A stretch of DNA of 64,000 bases from positions 620,001 through 684,000 of the forward strand of contig NZ_JWIC01000004.1 of NCBI RefSeq assembly GCF_000814765.1, given 5' to 3'. The notes below the pieces were generated by a model. That model made no database searches. It had not been told where the DNA came from and was given only the letters and a program-made list of their open reading frames with translations. Numbering within the stretch: position 1 is the first letter of the stretch; each line of letters starts with the position of its first letter. This document shows positions 9,384 to 18,080 of the stretch, piece by piece. The stretch is from Pseudoalteromonas luteoviolacea. GTDB taxonomy: Bacteria > Pseudomonadota > Gammaproteobacteria > Enterobacterales > Alteromonadaceae. Made by a program: the position numbers and the translations under genes.

Positions 9384-10193
9384 ATGAAAAAGTATTTTTT
9401 GATCATGGGCGCTTTCGCCATTGTTGTATTTTGCCAAGTGGCGCAGGCGTCTTTGATGATATCACCTACACGGGTGGTATTTGATGAACGTCAGCGTACG
9501 GCCAAAGTGTTCTTGATTAACAATAGCCAAGAAGCTAAAACATATCGCTTGGGATGGAAAGAAAAACGTGCACTGCCAGCAGGTGGTTATCGAGATCTCC
9601 ATCCTGATCAAGTAGGCCCTTGGAAACTCAGCCACTTAATGAGAGTGACACCCAGACAGGTTCATCTAGAAGCAGGTGAACGTCAAGTGGTTAAATTGGC
9701 GTTACGTCGCAAGCAAGGTATGCAAAGCGGGGAGTACCGTTCTCACCTGTTATTTCAAGCCCTGCCCACAGAACAGCAAAGTCAGTCTGAAGCCATAGGG
9801 GTGAGCTTAAATATGATCTTAAGTTACAGCATCCCTGTTATTTATCGAAAAGAGACGTTGCCACCTGAGGTAAAAGTTTCAGCGGCTAAGTTCTCGACAG
9901 GCATCAATGGGAAGCCTGTGATTGCGGTGGATATATTGAGAGAAGGATCGGCAAGTGCTTTAGGTAAGTTACAAGCAGATTGGAAGCCTGAAGGGGCTAA
10001 GGAGTGGCGTCATATTGCAACTGCCAACAACTATGCAATTTACCCCGAAGTAACAAAGGCACAGGTTGAGCTTAATCTTCTGGCTGGACAAGTTATGACA
10101 GGGAAGGGTCAACTTAGGGTGACTTATACTGGGCAGGCCGAATATCGCGATCACGCTTTTTCACAGCGTATATTTAACATCACTACTCAGTGA
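9384..10193 (+). CDS. PapD-like periplasmic fimbrial chaperone
   Basis: This 269-residue protein has a signal peptide ending AQA. An immunoglobulin-like first domain follows, with the features SLMISPTRVVFDE, VFLINNSQEAKTYRLGWKE and a G1-like strand near VHLEAGERQVVKLALRR. Chaperones of this type donate a strand to pilin subunits in the periplasm and deliver them to the usher. The gene lies between the two DUF4402-like subunits and the usher, with 4 bp to the usher start. It belongs to the non-classical chaperone group; exact clade assignment needs a tree. Confidence 0.85.
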   Translation: MKKYFLIMGAFAIVVFCQVAQASLMISPTRVVFDERQRTAKVFLINNSQEAKTYRLGWKEKRALPAGGYRDLHPDQVGPWKLSHLMRVTPRQVHLEAGERQVVKLALRRKQGMQSGEYRSHLLFQALPTEQQSQSEAIGVSLNMILSYSIPVIYRKETLPPEVKVSAAKFSTGINGKPVIAVDILREGSASALGKLQADWKPEGAKEWRHIATANNYAIYPEVTKAQVELNLLAGQVMTGKGQLRVTYTGQAEYRDHAFSQRIFNITTQ

Positions 10194-10197
10194 ATAA

Positions 10198-13098
10198 GTG
10201 AACATTAGACTCCATCTTTGCACACTATTCGTGCTTGGTTTTTTGGCTTCTTCTGCGGGTATCGTTAACGCTTACGAACAGACGGAACCTGTTCGCAGTT
10301 ATGGTGATGGTCGTATTCAAAGCGGCGAAGAACTCTTCTTTTCGTTGTATATTGAAGATCATTACCTTTCTGAAGTATTTGCGGTTAAGAGCGATGAGAG
10401 TGTGCTTCTTGAATTGCAAAGTTTGTTCTCGGCTTTAGATTTTGCCATTGTTGCAGATGATAGCGAGCAGCAATATACGGGCTGGTATATAGACGAAGCT
10501 CAGCGTTTTGAGCTGGATGTGGCAAAGCGTCGGGTTAATTTATCGGGCCAAATAGCTACCTTTACTGCGCAAAAAGTACGGATACGTGATGGTGAACTCT
10601 ATGTTGAAGCGGCGGTATTAGCCGATTGGTTTCGCTTGCAATTCGATATAGATTATCAAGATTTGAAAATATTGCTCCATAGTGAGCAACCACTGCCCGT
10701 AGAGCTGCGTATTGCCAGACAGAATCGCCATTTTTCTGAGGGCTTGTCAACGCAAGCGCCCGTTTTGCCCTGGAAAGAGACACCATATCAGGCTTGGAGC
10801 CCTCCGCTGATTGATATTCAAACCTCCTTAGTAACCACAAATAATAATGACAGTTATGCATCAGTTTCCCTCTTAGGCAGTCAAGATATGGCGTTTTGGA
10901 ATGCCAATTATTTTCTCAATGGTCGTTCAGGAGAGTGGGTAAGTGAAAGCCGTTTTAGTTTAACTCGTCAAGAGGAGCAGGGCGTTCAGATTGGTCCTAT
11001 CGAGATGACGCACATTGAGGTTGGTGATGTGTTAGAGACACGGATCGGAGGGACTCATCGCGCTACATATTCACGAGGTGTTAGAGTAAGTAATCGACCA
11101 CTATATAAACAGGTAGATACACAAACAATCAGGATCAGTGGGGTGATCCAGGTTGGGTGGGATGTGGAGCTATACCACAATGGCATTATGATTGATCAAA
11201 GGCTTAATGTGCAATCTGGTGTATATAATTTTGATCGTGTTGAGCTTTACTTTGGTAGCAATGCGTTTGAATTAATCATGTATGGCCCGCAAGGGCAAGT
11301 ATTGCAAGATAGCCGCTCTTACTATGTGGCAGGAGGCAATCTGTCTAAAGGTGAAGGTTATTTTGATACCTCAATAGTCGAAACAGGTAAAACCTTGCTA
11401 GATGAGAGTCAGAATATAACTAACGAGGCAGGGTGGAATCTATTAAGTCGGTATGACTACGGGATCAGTGATGATTTATCAGTATATTCTGGCGTTCGTT
11501 TTGGTTTAGAAGGTCAGCAAAATACGTATCAAGTGAGCACTGGGTTGGGGTTTGATATGTGGAATAAGGGCCTATTAAACCTAGATTTTAGTCGAGATCA
11601 GTTAGGCACACAGCAGTTATTGCTTCAGGGGCGGACACAGATCAATCAGCACGCTTTAAGTGTGGTATTCACAGACAATAAAACCAACGGGGATGCCGAA
11701 CATATACTGCAACAGCATACGCAAGAGTTCACTTTTCGTGCGGCAGGAAATCTCTACCAACATAATCATGTCAGGTTAAACTATCAAAATACATTGAATT
11801 GGCGTAAAGATGCCTTTGATACGGATTTTATGGCTTCGAACCTATTATCAATGGCGACTCAGCTTGGTACTTTTAGTCATCAATTAGATTATATCCAATC
11901 GGGTGGACAGCAAGCACGTGATGTAAAAGGCGTTGCTCGCTGGCAGGGACGATTAAGCGGCACTTATGGTCGCATTGGTCTGGGCTATCAACTCCGCCCT
12001 GAACGTAAGTTAACGGATTATCAAATACAGGTAAGCCGAGTGATTAACAATCAGTTTGATGTAGAAGTGGATTACATTAAGTCGCTGGTTAATGAGGGAT
12101 ACAAACTGGGTGCAGGCTTAAATTGGCACAATGATAAGTTTAGGCTAACAGGTCAGTTTAATTATTTCCAAAATGATGATTGGCAGGTTGGCTTAACCGG
12201 TCAGTTTAGTTTGGGGTATGAAAATTATAGCAATGCGTTTTTTATAACAGATAGACGCCTTGCAAGTTCAGGCTCCGTATTAGTGAAGGTCTTTTTAGAT
12301 CAAAATAATAACGCCATATTCGATGGCAATGATGTGGTGTTAAAAGGTGTGCGGATCAAATCTGTACAGGGATTTGCACAAGCTTTTACAGATGAAAAAG
12401 GGGTTGCCCTACTTGGCAATATGCCACTAAATCGTCAAACAGATATTCTCCTAGACGAAGCGTCATTACCAGATCCATTTTATATTTCGGCCCATGATGG
12501 TCGTTCAATTACGCCTAGAAAGGGCTTTATTGGTTATTTAGAGTATCCCGTAGTCCATGCTGGCGAACTGGAAGGGGTCGCATATAAAAAAGACAAAAGT
12601 GGCCTGGAAACACCATTGGCTTATGCTGAGATTGAATTGGTGGATAAAAATCAGCGTGTTGTTTCGACGGTAAAATCAGCGTATGACGGCTACTATGTAT
12701 TTAGCGATATCAGGCCAGGACATTATGAGGCAAGAGTGAAAAAACACGCTGAAAATCGTGTTGTTCAGACTGAAAAAGTTGAAGTGATATTGTCCAGCCA
12801 AGGGGACGTGTTACTGGAAGTGGATCTAGCTGTTGAAGCCGCAGCTCAGTTAAATGGATATATTGCTGCTGGTGGCGAGTTTAATTCATTAAAAATATTG
12901 AAAACCTATGTGTCTATTTTGACCAAAAGGTCGCCGAATCTGTTTTCAAGCAACCCGTTTTTCGTACATGACAAACCGCGCAATAAATACATACTTGGCT
13001 ATCACTATTTTGATGATATAGACGCTGCGGCAAATGCTTGCCTTAAATTTGAACATCAAGGGGTAAAGTGTTTTGCAGTCCCCGTGCCTAAGCCTTGA
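10198..13098 (+). CDS. Fimbrial usher-like outer-membrane protein with extra C-terminal domains
   Basis: This 966-residue protein starts at GTG 10198 with a signal peptide (residues 1-25). Most of its length is a beta-barrel with a plug-like segment near YSRGVRVSNRPLYKQ and VGWDVELYHNGIMID, as in ushers of PapC/TcfC type. After the barrel (about residue 690) come carboxypeptidase-regulatory-like repeats with DENGVALLGNM-type and DGYYVFSDIRPGHYEARV motifs. The last 60 residues (KYILGYHYFDDIDAAANACL) are SPOR-like. A SPOR-like tail on an usher is unusual and is shared with the upstream lipoprotein. It should export and assemble the DUF4402 subunits. Confidence 0.85.
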   Translation: MNIRLHLCTLFVLGFLASSAGIVNAYEQTEPVRSYGDGRIQSGEELFFSLYIEDHYLSEVFAVKSDESVLLELQSLFSALDFAIVADDSEQQYTGWYIDEAQRFELDVAKRRVNLSGQIATFTAQKVRIRDGELYVEAAVLADWFRLQFDIDYQDLKILLHSEQPLPVELRIARQNRHFSEGLSTQAPVLPWKETPYQAWSPPLIDIQTSLVTTNNNDSYASVSLLGSQDMAFWNANYFLNGRSGEWVSESRFSLTRQEEQGVQIGPIEMTHIEVGDVLETRIGGTHRATYSRGVRVSNRPLYKQVDTQTIRISGVIQVGWDVELYHNGIMIDQRLNVQSGVYNFDRVELYFGSNAFELIMYGPQGQVLQDSRSYYVAGGNLSKGEGYFDTSIVETGKTLLDESQNITNEAGWNLLSRYDYGISDDLSVYSGVRFGLEGQQNTYQVSTGLGFDMWNKGLLNLDFSRDQLGTQQLLLQGRTQINQHALSVVFTDNKTNGDAEHILQQHTQEFTFRAAGNLYQHNHVRLNYQNTLNWRKDAFDTDFMASNLLSMATQLGTFSHQLDYIQSGGQQARDVKGVARWQGRLSGTYGRIGLGYQLRPERKLTDYQIQVSRVINNQFDVEVDYIKSLVNEGYKLGAGLNWHNDKFRLTGQFNYFQNDDWQVGLTGQFSLGYENYSNAFFITDRRLASSGSVLVKVFLDQNNNAIFDGNDVVLKGVRIKSVQGFAQAFTDEKGVALLGNMPLNRQTDILLDEASLPDPFYISAHDGRSITPRKGFIGYLEYPVVHAGELEGVAYKKDKSGLETPLAYAEIELVDKNQRVVSTVKSAYDGYYVFSDIRPGHYEARVKKHAENRVVQTEKVEVILSSQGDVLLEVDLAVEAAAQLNGYIAAGGEFNSLKILKTYVSILTKRSPNLFSSNPFFVHDKPRNKYILGYHYFDDIDAAANACLKFEHQGVKCFAVPVPKP

Positions 13099-13100
13099 TC

Positions 13101-13121
13101 ACGCCTTCTAAGCGTTTTTTT
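13101..13121 (+). terminator. Weak Rho-independent terminator after the usher gene
   Basis: A short stem ACGC/GCGT with a 7-nt loop is followed by seven T residues, 3 bp after the usher stop codon. Confidence 0.45.
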
Positions 13122-13187
13122 AATTGCTGAGTGTTAAGAATACGCGCGACTAGATTAAAAATGCGTATTTCAAACTCTATTATAGTT

Positions 13188-13203
13188 TGGTTCGATTATT
13201 GCA
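13188..13203 (+). promoter_or_regulatory. RpoN (sigma-54) -24/-12 promoter for the FlgO-like operon
   Basis: The sequence TGGTTCGATTATTGCA matches the TGGCACG-N4-TTGCW consensus at GG, CG and TTGCA, with exactly 12 bp between GG and GC. The predicted start site is about 23 bp upstream of ATG 13238. RpoN control of flgO-type genes is established in polar-flagellate Vibrio; its use here is inferred. Confidence 0.7.
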
Positions 13204-13237
13204 TAGATTCAAGCCAGTAACTTAGAGGTATATCAAA

Positions 13238-13828
13238 ATGCGATTTCTGATCTTGGTGTTTGTGTGCTTGCTAGCTGGTTGTAGTTCAAGTGATTGGATT
13301 AATGCCAGTACCAAAGAGACACAACAGCCAGTGCCACCAGCACGTAGTGTTCACAGTTATGTAGGGGAGCTGGCCACACAGTTAAGCCAGTATAGTCGGC
13401 CTTTGAAGCCTGGAGCATCTGTCGCTGTAACCAGCTTTTTTAAAGATAATAGCCTTGGTGCCGATACATTAAGTAATCAAGGGGCGGGTTTAAGTAATCA
13501 AGTACAAGAAAGCTTTATTACTTACCTGACTCAAATGGGGTTACAGGTTGTTGAGTTTAGAATTCAAAAAGCCATTACTTTGTCGTCTGGCTCGGACAGC
13601 GTTTTAAGCCGAGACATCGAAAAGCTCAAAGAACGCCACAAATTTGACCTGATCTTGACGGGCAGTGTGAGTGAAAATATTGACTCATATACTATCCATG
13701 CAAGGTTAATTGATATGGTGAATAGTAAGACAATGTCAGCAGCCTCAATCAGCTTACCCAAGCAAACATTGTGGGGAGAGGAGCAGGTGCAAATGCGAGA
13801 TGGGCTACTTCATCGCGGCCAACACTAA
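13238..13828 (+). CDS. FlgO-family lipoprotein, copy 1
   Basis: This 196-residue protein has a lipobox (CLLAGCS, Cys about residue 15). The FlgO domain is recognisable by VAVTSFF, an NQ-rich helix (LSNQVQESFITYL), VVEFRIQ and LSRDIEKL followed by DLILTGSV. FlgO proteins are outer-membrane lipoproteins needed for flagellar stability and motility in Vibrio. It is the first of three tandem paralogues (spacings 11 bp and 5 bp) behind an RpoN-type promoter. Confidence 0.8.
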   Translation: MRFLILVFVCLLAGCSSSDWINASTKETQQPVPPARSVHSYVGELATQLSQYSRPLKPGASVAVTSFFKDNSLGADTLSNQGAGLSNQVQESFITYLTQMGLQVVEFRIQKAITLSSGSDSVLSRDIEKLKERHKFDLILTGSVSENIDSYTIHARLIDMVNSKTMSAASISLPKQTLWGEEQVQMRDGLLHRGQH

Positions 13829-13839
13829 CGGAGAAAGAT

Positions 13840-14496
13840 ATGAAAAAGTATGCGTTATCACTTTTATTGCCTGTGTTATTTGGCTGTATGAATACCGATG
13901 GCATGCAGCAGCAGGGCAATGCGATAGTGGTGGAAAAAAATGCGTTTGCCAGTTCTGAGAGCCAGTTTCAAATGCACCCTGGTGGTATGCATGGGATGAC
14001 TGTTTCTCAGCAAATGGCGAGCCGAAATGTGACGCATTATGTACAGAATTTAATGCAAGATATGATTGGTAATTTGCGCTACGTGAATGATAGAACGCCA
14101 ATCGCTGTTGCGACCTTTGTGTTTCTTGACGAAGACTATAATTACGGTTCCTTATTGGGGAATCAGCTTTCAGAGAGCTTTGTCCATGAACTTCATAATT
14201 TTGGCGTCCCTGTTGTTGATTTTAAAACGACCGATTTTATGCGTGTGACCAAGCAAGGCGACTTTATTTTTAGTCGAGATTTTTTAGAGTTGTCAGATGA
14301 GCATACTTTTAACTATGTTTTGGCTGGCACGTTGGCAAACCATCAAGGTGGCGTGTTGGTCAATGCGCGCATTGTCGGCGTTAAAAGCAAAGCGGTTGTC
14401 GGGACTGCTCAAGGCTTCCTGCCACAGTCAGTGGTGAACGCACTGCGAGATGGTATTGGCCACGACGGCATTCGCTTAGAGAGAGCAAGTAGGTGA
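13840..14496 (+). CDS. FlgO-family lipoprotein, copy 2
   Basis: A 218-residue protein starting at ATG 13840 behind GGAGA. The lipobox is LPVLFGCM. The FlgO-like core is visible as IAVATFVFLD, LLGNQLSESFVHEL, VPVVDFKT and FSRDFLEL. A Met/His/Gln-rich segment after the lipobox (about residues 40-60) is not seen in the other two copies. It lies between copy 1 and copy 3 in the same operon. Confidence 0.8.
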   Translation: MKKYALSLLLPVLFGCMNTDGMQQQGNAIVVEKNAFASSESQFQMHPGGMHGMTVSQQMASRNVTHYVQNLMQDMIGNLRYVNDRTPIAVATFVFLDEDYNYGSLLGNQLSESFVHELHNFGVPVVDFKTTDFMRVTKQGDFIFSRDFLELSDEHTFNYVLAGTLANHQGGVLVNARIVGVKSKAVVGTAQGFLPQSVVNALRDGIGHDGIRLERASR

Positions 14497-14501
14497 GACC
14501 C

Positions 14502-15143
14502 ATGAAATCAAGCATCATCATGTTGAGTTGCTTTGCTTTTCTCGCTGGGTGTGAGAGTTCAAGGCACGCACAAATAGTGCCTCAAGAGCAACCATCACCA
14601 AAAGCGCAACAAGCCCAGCAATTGGCGGCGCTTGCTAATGAGCTGAATATGCAGCCGGAATTGGTGTATAGCGACCCCGGCTTTGTGACTTACGCCCACA
14701 ATAAGCAGTTAAGCAACTATGCCGGACAGATTGCATTAGAGCTTTCTGACTCTATGTCAGGTATTGCTCCGAATGCGGTTGCGATAACCAGTTTTGTTAG
14801 TTTTGATAGAAGTTTAAGGCGCAGCAACCAGTTAGGAAATCAACTCGCTGAGTCGATGATCCATCAATTTCAAAAAATGGGTTACCCGGCACTGGACTTT
14901 AAGTCTCATCGAGGCATAGCAGTGACAACTAACGGGGACTTTATTCTGTCGAGGGATGCGAAAAAATTACCTAAGGATCCTGTACCCAGTCATGTGTTAA
15001 CAGGGACTATGATCTATCGTGATAGAGGGGTTGAAGTGAATACTCGCTTGCTGGACTTTGATAGCAGGTTAGTTGTTGCAAGCAGCAACGTCGTTATTCC
15101 TTATTTTATACTCCACCCAAGCGCGACAGTAACCTATAAATAA
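14502..15143 (+). CDS. FlgO-family lipoprotein, copy 3
   Basis: A 213-residue protein with lipobox FLAGCES and the FlgO core VAITSFVSFD, LGNQLAESMIHQF, YPALDFKSH and LSRDAKKL. ATG 14502 is preferred over GTG 14493 because AGGTGAG precedes it. Three tandem FlgO paralogues are more than the single flgO described in Vibrio. They may form a hetero-oligomer around the flagellar base, which is inference. Confidence 0.8.
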   Translation: MKSSIIMLSCFAFLAGCESSRHAQIVPQEQPSPKAQQAQQLAALANELNMQPELVYSDPGFVTYAHNKQLSNYAGQIALELSDSMSGIAPNAVAITSFVSFDRSLRRSNQLGNQLAESMIHQFQKMGYPALDFKSHRGIAVTTNGDFILSRDAKKLPKDPVPSHVLTGTMIYRDRGVEVNTRLLDFDSRLVVASSNVVIPYFILHPSATVTYK

Positions 15144-15145
15144 TG

Positions 15146-15172
15146 GGTAGGCCACAACCGCTGTGGCCTACC
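15146..15172 (+). terminator. Strong hairpin after the FlgO-like genes
   Basis: An 11-bp perfect stem (GGTAGGCCACA / TGTGGCCTACC) with loop ACCGC lies 2 bp after the stop codon. There is no U-tract, so it may be a processing or stabilising hairpin rather than an intrinsic terminator. Confidence 0.5.
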
Positions 15173-15230
15173 GTTACCTTCCATAGCGGTGTAACTGTTT
15201 TTTGTATCTCATTTAATGTCACTAATTTGC

Positions 15231-15260
15231 TTGTCATAGGCAGTGTTCCACTGTTATAAA
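15231..15260 (+). promoter_or_regulatory. Sigma-70 promoter for tRNA-Arg
   Basis: TTGTCA (-35) and TATAAA (-10, 15255-15260) are separated by 18 bp. The tRNA begins about 46 bp after the -10 box. Confidence 0.55.
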
Positions 15261-15306
15261 TATAATAACGTAAACAATTGCTTATCTTATTTTGGCACGA
15301 TGCTGT

Positions 15307-15381
15307 GTCCCCGTAGTTTAATGGATAAAACGGGGCCCTCCTAAGGCTTTGATGTAGGTTCGATTCCTACCGGGGACGCCA
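15307..15381 (+). tRNA. tRNA-Arg (anticodon CCT)
   Basis: A 75-nt cloverleaf: acceptor GTCCCCG / CGGGGAC pairs perfectly, the anticodon loop contains CCT (CCTCCTAAG context), the T arm is GTAGG-TTCGATT-CCTAC, and the CCA end is encoded. It reads AGG codons. There is no integrated element next to it. Confidence 0.95.
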
Positions 15382-15404
15382 AGTTGCCACACAAACCTTA
15401 ACAG

Positions 15405-16598
15405 TTATAAAGCAAAATCTTCAGTAGGTGTAATGATAAGCTCAACGATGTCGTTGATTTGAATATTATTCATCGGTCTACTTTGAATGTTCTTCGCAAT
15501 GGCGTTTTGTGCATTCACTTGTGTGACTTTAACACGATTAATGGTTTGGATACTGTGGGAGAAAAATTGATTTCTTTCACCTGCAACATCACTGCGATGG
15601 GCAATACTCAATTCTTGACCCACTTTTAATCCGTGTGCACTTCCCAAATTAATGACCAATTGATCTTGGTCTTTGTGGAGTATTCTCCCTCTAGTTGGTA
15701 AACAGGCAAATGCTTGATTAAGGTCTTGGGCAAGGCTATTGAACACGCCTTGAATGCGTTTACCATAATCGGTGTGCCAAAATGTATCACTATAAACGTC
15801 GATAATCTTGGTTTTCTCATAAGGCCAAATTCCGGTCACGCTGTAGTGTTGTTGCCACACTTTGTCTTTGCTGATGGCGTCAAAAGCGACAAAATCTATT
15901 TTAAAGCTTCTGACATATTCATCATCTTGCCAAAACGCGTAGTCACTATTTAACTTATGTGTGTTAGCTAGATCGGTGATTTGACTGAGCAATACATATT
16001 GACTATTGCTGGCAGAGGTTAAACTCTCAATTAGCTGTGCGTTGTAATCAAAGTTTTGTGAAAAGAAAGCGCGAACATTAATGCTTTTATCAATAAAAGG
16101 AATAGGCTTGACCGTCATATTGCGTTGCATCAGAGTTTGATACATGCGTTCGCTGGCGGATTTATGAATGTCAAAAATTTGACCTAGCCTGGCTTGATGA
16201 GGTTGTATTAATTGGCTTTGAGTGACGGTGATTTGTTTATGGAAAGACTCTTCTGGACATTGCTGCTGCTTAGGAAAAATATCTAAATGCAGAGTCACAC
16301 TCATCACACCATCTTGGGTATTTTCTGAGACTAAGTTTATCTCTTGTATTTCGCCATGACTTTTTATTTTAATATGATCTTGTGCGAGGACACCATCTGC
16401 CAATGTCTGCACACTAGAGACAGTGGCACCAGAGAAAATGAGCGCTTGGGTAATGGCATCTTGCACAGCTTCTTGCCGCGCTGCTGCTCGATCACTGGTG
16501 TATGCATTTGCATACCCTGTCACCTCAAACCATTCAGCTTGGACACTAAAGCTCAGTAAACAGGCAGTGATGGCTGTACAACTTACTCTATTCATCAT
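15405..16598 (-). CDS. flgT: FlgT, flagellar H-ring assembly protein
   Basis: This 397-residue protein has a signal peptide ending VQAEW, followed by an N-terminal domain starting FEVTGYANAYT and rich in ARQEAVQDAI, as in FlgT of Vibrio. The C-terminal domain carries an SH3-like fold (GSAHGLKVGQELSI). FlgT is a periplasmic protein that builds the H ring around the basal body with FlgO and FlgP. It is transcribed divergently from flgP, with an RpoN-type promoter of its own. It converges on the tRNA-Arg gene. Confidence 0.88.
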   Translation of the reverse strand: MMNRVSCTAITACLLSFSVQAEWFEVTGYANAYTSDRAAARQEAVQDAITQALIFSGATVSSVQTLADGVLAQDHIKIKSHGEIQEINLVSENTQDGVMSVTLHLDIFPKQQQCPEESFHKQITVTQSQLIQPHQARLGQIFDIHKSASERMYQTLMQRNMTVKPIPFIDKSINVRAFFSQNFDYNAQLIESLTSASNSQYVLLSQITDLANTHKLNSDYAFWQDDEYVRSFKIDFVAFDAISKDKVWQQHYSVTGIWPYEKTKIIDVYSDTFWHTDYGKRIQGVFNSLAQDLNQAFACLPTRGRILHKDQDQLVINLGSAHGLKVGQELSIAHRSDVAGERNQFFSHSIQTINRVKVTQVNAQNAIAKNIQSRPMNNIQINDIVELIITPTEDFAL

Positions 16599-16637
16599 TC
16601 AATACCGTATCAAAATTTTATCTATTAAGTGTAGAGG

Positions 16638-16653
16638 AGCAAGTCCTATGCCA
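16638..16653 (-). promoter_or_regulatory. RpoN promoter for flgT
   Basis: The minus strand reads TGGCATAGGACTTGCT, a close match to TGGCACG-N4-TTGCW with correct GG-GC spacing. The predicted start lies about 28 bp upstream of the flgT ATG. It is 7 bp from the oppositely oriented flgP promoter. Confidence 0.7.
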
Positions 16654-16660
16654 ACAGTAT

Positions 16661-16676
16661 TGGCTTAATTTGTGCA
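16661..16676 (+). promoter_or_regulatory. RpoN promoter for flgP
   Basis: TGGCTTAATTTGTGCA has GG and GC 12 bp apart as in -24/-12 promoters. The predicted start is about 36 bp upstream of ATG 16724. Confidence 0.6.
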
Positions 16677-16723
16677 TATTAATCGTTATACAGGCAAACT
16701 TTGTAATTAGGAGTCGATATCGT

Positions 16724-17194
16724 ATGCGTGGATTATTTAAAATTAGCAAAATTCTCGCCATTGGTGTAGCCGTTGGTCTGACTGGATGCAGCTCAATTAT
16801 CGACAAACATGTAGAATATAGTTATGTACAGCCAGACAGTTATCCGGTGTTAAAAGCGATAGGTTATGCTCCGTTGCAAGCCCAGCCTGGAGCGACCGAC
16901 AGTGAAAAAATGCTTATGGCCATCAAGGTATCCAAGTTAGAGGCATACCGAGAACTCGCAGAGCAAGTATATGGTCATCAATTGAATGCGACGACCACTG
17001 TGCGAGGTGTCATTGCACAAAATGACGGATTGCGCAGTCAAGTTCAGGGCGTCATCAGAGGCGCACGTGTCCTTAAATCTTACGCGGTAGGGGACATTTA
17101 TACCACTGAGCTGGAGCTAGATATGAAGACAGTTTATGATTTGTATATAGGTCAAGTTAAACCTAAAAAGATCCAAAGGGTGACTTATTACTAG
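16724..17194 (+). CDS. flgP: FlgP, LPP20-family outer-membrane lipoprotein
   Basis: This 156-residue protein has lipobox VGLTGCSS (Cys about residue 21). The LPP20/FlgP fold is recognisable by KAIGYAPL, AIKVSKLEAYRELAEQVYG and VIRGARVLKSYAVGD. ATG 16724 follows TAGGAG and is preferred over upstream in-frame starts. FlgP forms an outer-membrane disk or H-ring component in polar flagella. A bidirectional terminator separates it from the convergent flgN. Confidence 0.9.
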   Translation: MRGLFKISKILAIGVAVGLTGCSSIIDKHVEYSYVQPDSYPVLKAIGYAPLQAQPGATDSEKMLMAIKVSKLEAYRELAEQVYGHQLNATTTVRGVIAQNDGLRSQVQGVIRGARVLKSYAVGDIYTTELELDMKTVYDLYIGQVKPKKIQRVTYY

Positions 17195-17216
17195 TTAAAG
17201 TCACGATCCGCTGACA

Positions 17217-17248
17217 CAAAAAAGCACGGTATTGACCGTGCTTTTTTT
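17217..17248. terminator. Bidirectional terminator between flgP and flgN
   Basis: Stem AAGCACGGT / ACCGTGCTT with loop ATTG (17222-17243), an A-run on the left and a T-run on the right, so it can act in both directions. Confidence 0.9.
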
Positions 17249-17264
17249 GCAATTAGGTGGGTGA

Positions 17265-17693
17265 TTACGCTTTTAGGTTTTTAACTATCTCACCAACATT
17301 TTCTACCACATTACCTTCTTCGGTGTAGGTCGTTGACATCGGTCTACCGATGAGAATTTCCTTCAGCTCGCGAACCGTCATATGTGCTAGGTGAGCTGCT
17401 TTTGCATTCACTTCGTTTTTGTTTTTACACTTTATTAGTAAGTGCTCTATTTGCTCAGTTAAAGGCACTACATCCGGGTCTTGAAACAACTCTTTGGGAA
17501 AGTTTGACAGATCTTTATCTGTTTTTTGAATGCTATTCAAAAAAGTAATTTTTTGCCGTGCAATGTCTTTTAAACCTTCACCATTTCTGGCGCTAAGCGC
17601 ATCCAATTCTTCGTCCAGAAGCAGGGTCAAAGCTTCTAGAGAGGTAATTTGCGCGGTTAACTGCTGTACACACAGCTCAATTGTTTTATCCAT
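17265..17693 (-). CDS. flgN: FlgN, flagellar export chaperone
   Basis: About 142 helical residues starting at the ATG at 17693 (MDKTIELCVQQL). That start overlaps the flgM stop codon (ATGGATAA), which supports it over an upstream in-frame Met. The pattern of a long helix (LLDEELDALSARNGEGL) and the position after flgM fit FlgN, which chaperones the hook-filament junction proteins FlgK and FlgL. Confidence 0.85.
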   Translation of the reverse strand: MDKTIELCVQQLTAQITSLEALTLLLDEELDALSARNGEGLKDIARQKITFLNSIQKTDKDLSNFPKELFQDPDVVPLTEQIEHLLIKCKNKNEVNAKAAHLAHMTVRELKEILIGRPMSTTYTEEGNVVENVGEIVKNLKA

Positions 17694-18009
17694 ACAAATC
17701 AAATTCAAATGCAGCTATATTTTTAGCCAGCTTCTCAGCATCGACTTGGTATTTACCCTCAGCGATTGCTTTTTTTAGCTCTTCCACTTTTTTGCTGTCG
17801 AATGCTGGCGCTTGTTGCGCTTTATCTTGCAAGCCTTTAAGTTGTTGTGCCTGTGGTGTTAAGCTCACAGAATCCGCAGCCGCTTTTTGCTGTGAAGCGG
17901 GTTTGGTTGCGGTATTGTTTGCATCATTTCTTTGCAATTCAGCACGTTGTTGCTTAATATTATTAGCAACATTGTTCGGCTGGTTTTGACCGTTAATGTT
18001 ATTAACCAT
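17686..18009 (-). CDS. flgM: FlgM, anti-sigma-28 factor
   Basis: A 107-residue protein starting MVNNINGQNQ. The N-terminal half is disordered and Asn/Gln/Ala rich, and the C-terminal FliA-binding part reads VEELKKAIAEGKYQVDAEKLAKNI, typical of FlgM. The start at 18009 is chosen because residues encoded upstream do not fit FlgM. A near-perfect FliA promoter lies just upstream, consistent with the usual late-class control of flgM. Confidence 0.9.
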   Translation of the reverse strand: MVNNINGQNQPNNVANNIKQQRAELQRNDANNTATKPASQQKAAADSVSLTPQAQQLKGLQDKAQQAPAFDSKKVEELKKAIAEGKYQVDAEKLAKNIAAFEFDLYG

Positions 18010-18044
18010 GATAGTGACCCATATAAATAGTTGTCTCAGTCTTA

Positions 18045-18071
18045 TTATCGACCATTCCACTACTAACTTTA
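18045..18071 (-). promoter_or_regulatory. FliA (sigma-28) promoter for flgM
   Basis: The minus strand reads TAAAGTTA, an 11-bp spacer, then GTCGATAA, against the consensus TAAAGTTT-N11-GCCGATAA. It lies between flgA and flgM. Confidence 0.8.
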
Positions 18072-18080
18072 GCAAAAATT

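Noticed and set aside
15307..15381. tRNA-Arg as the attachment site of an integrated element
   Set aside because: The genes on both sides are flagellar and chromosomal, with no integrase and no duplicated tRNA 3' end found nearby.
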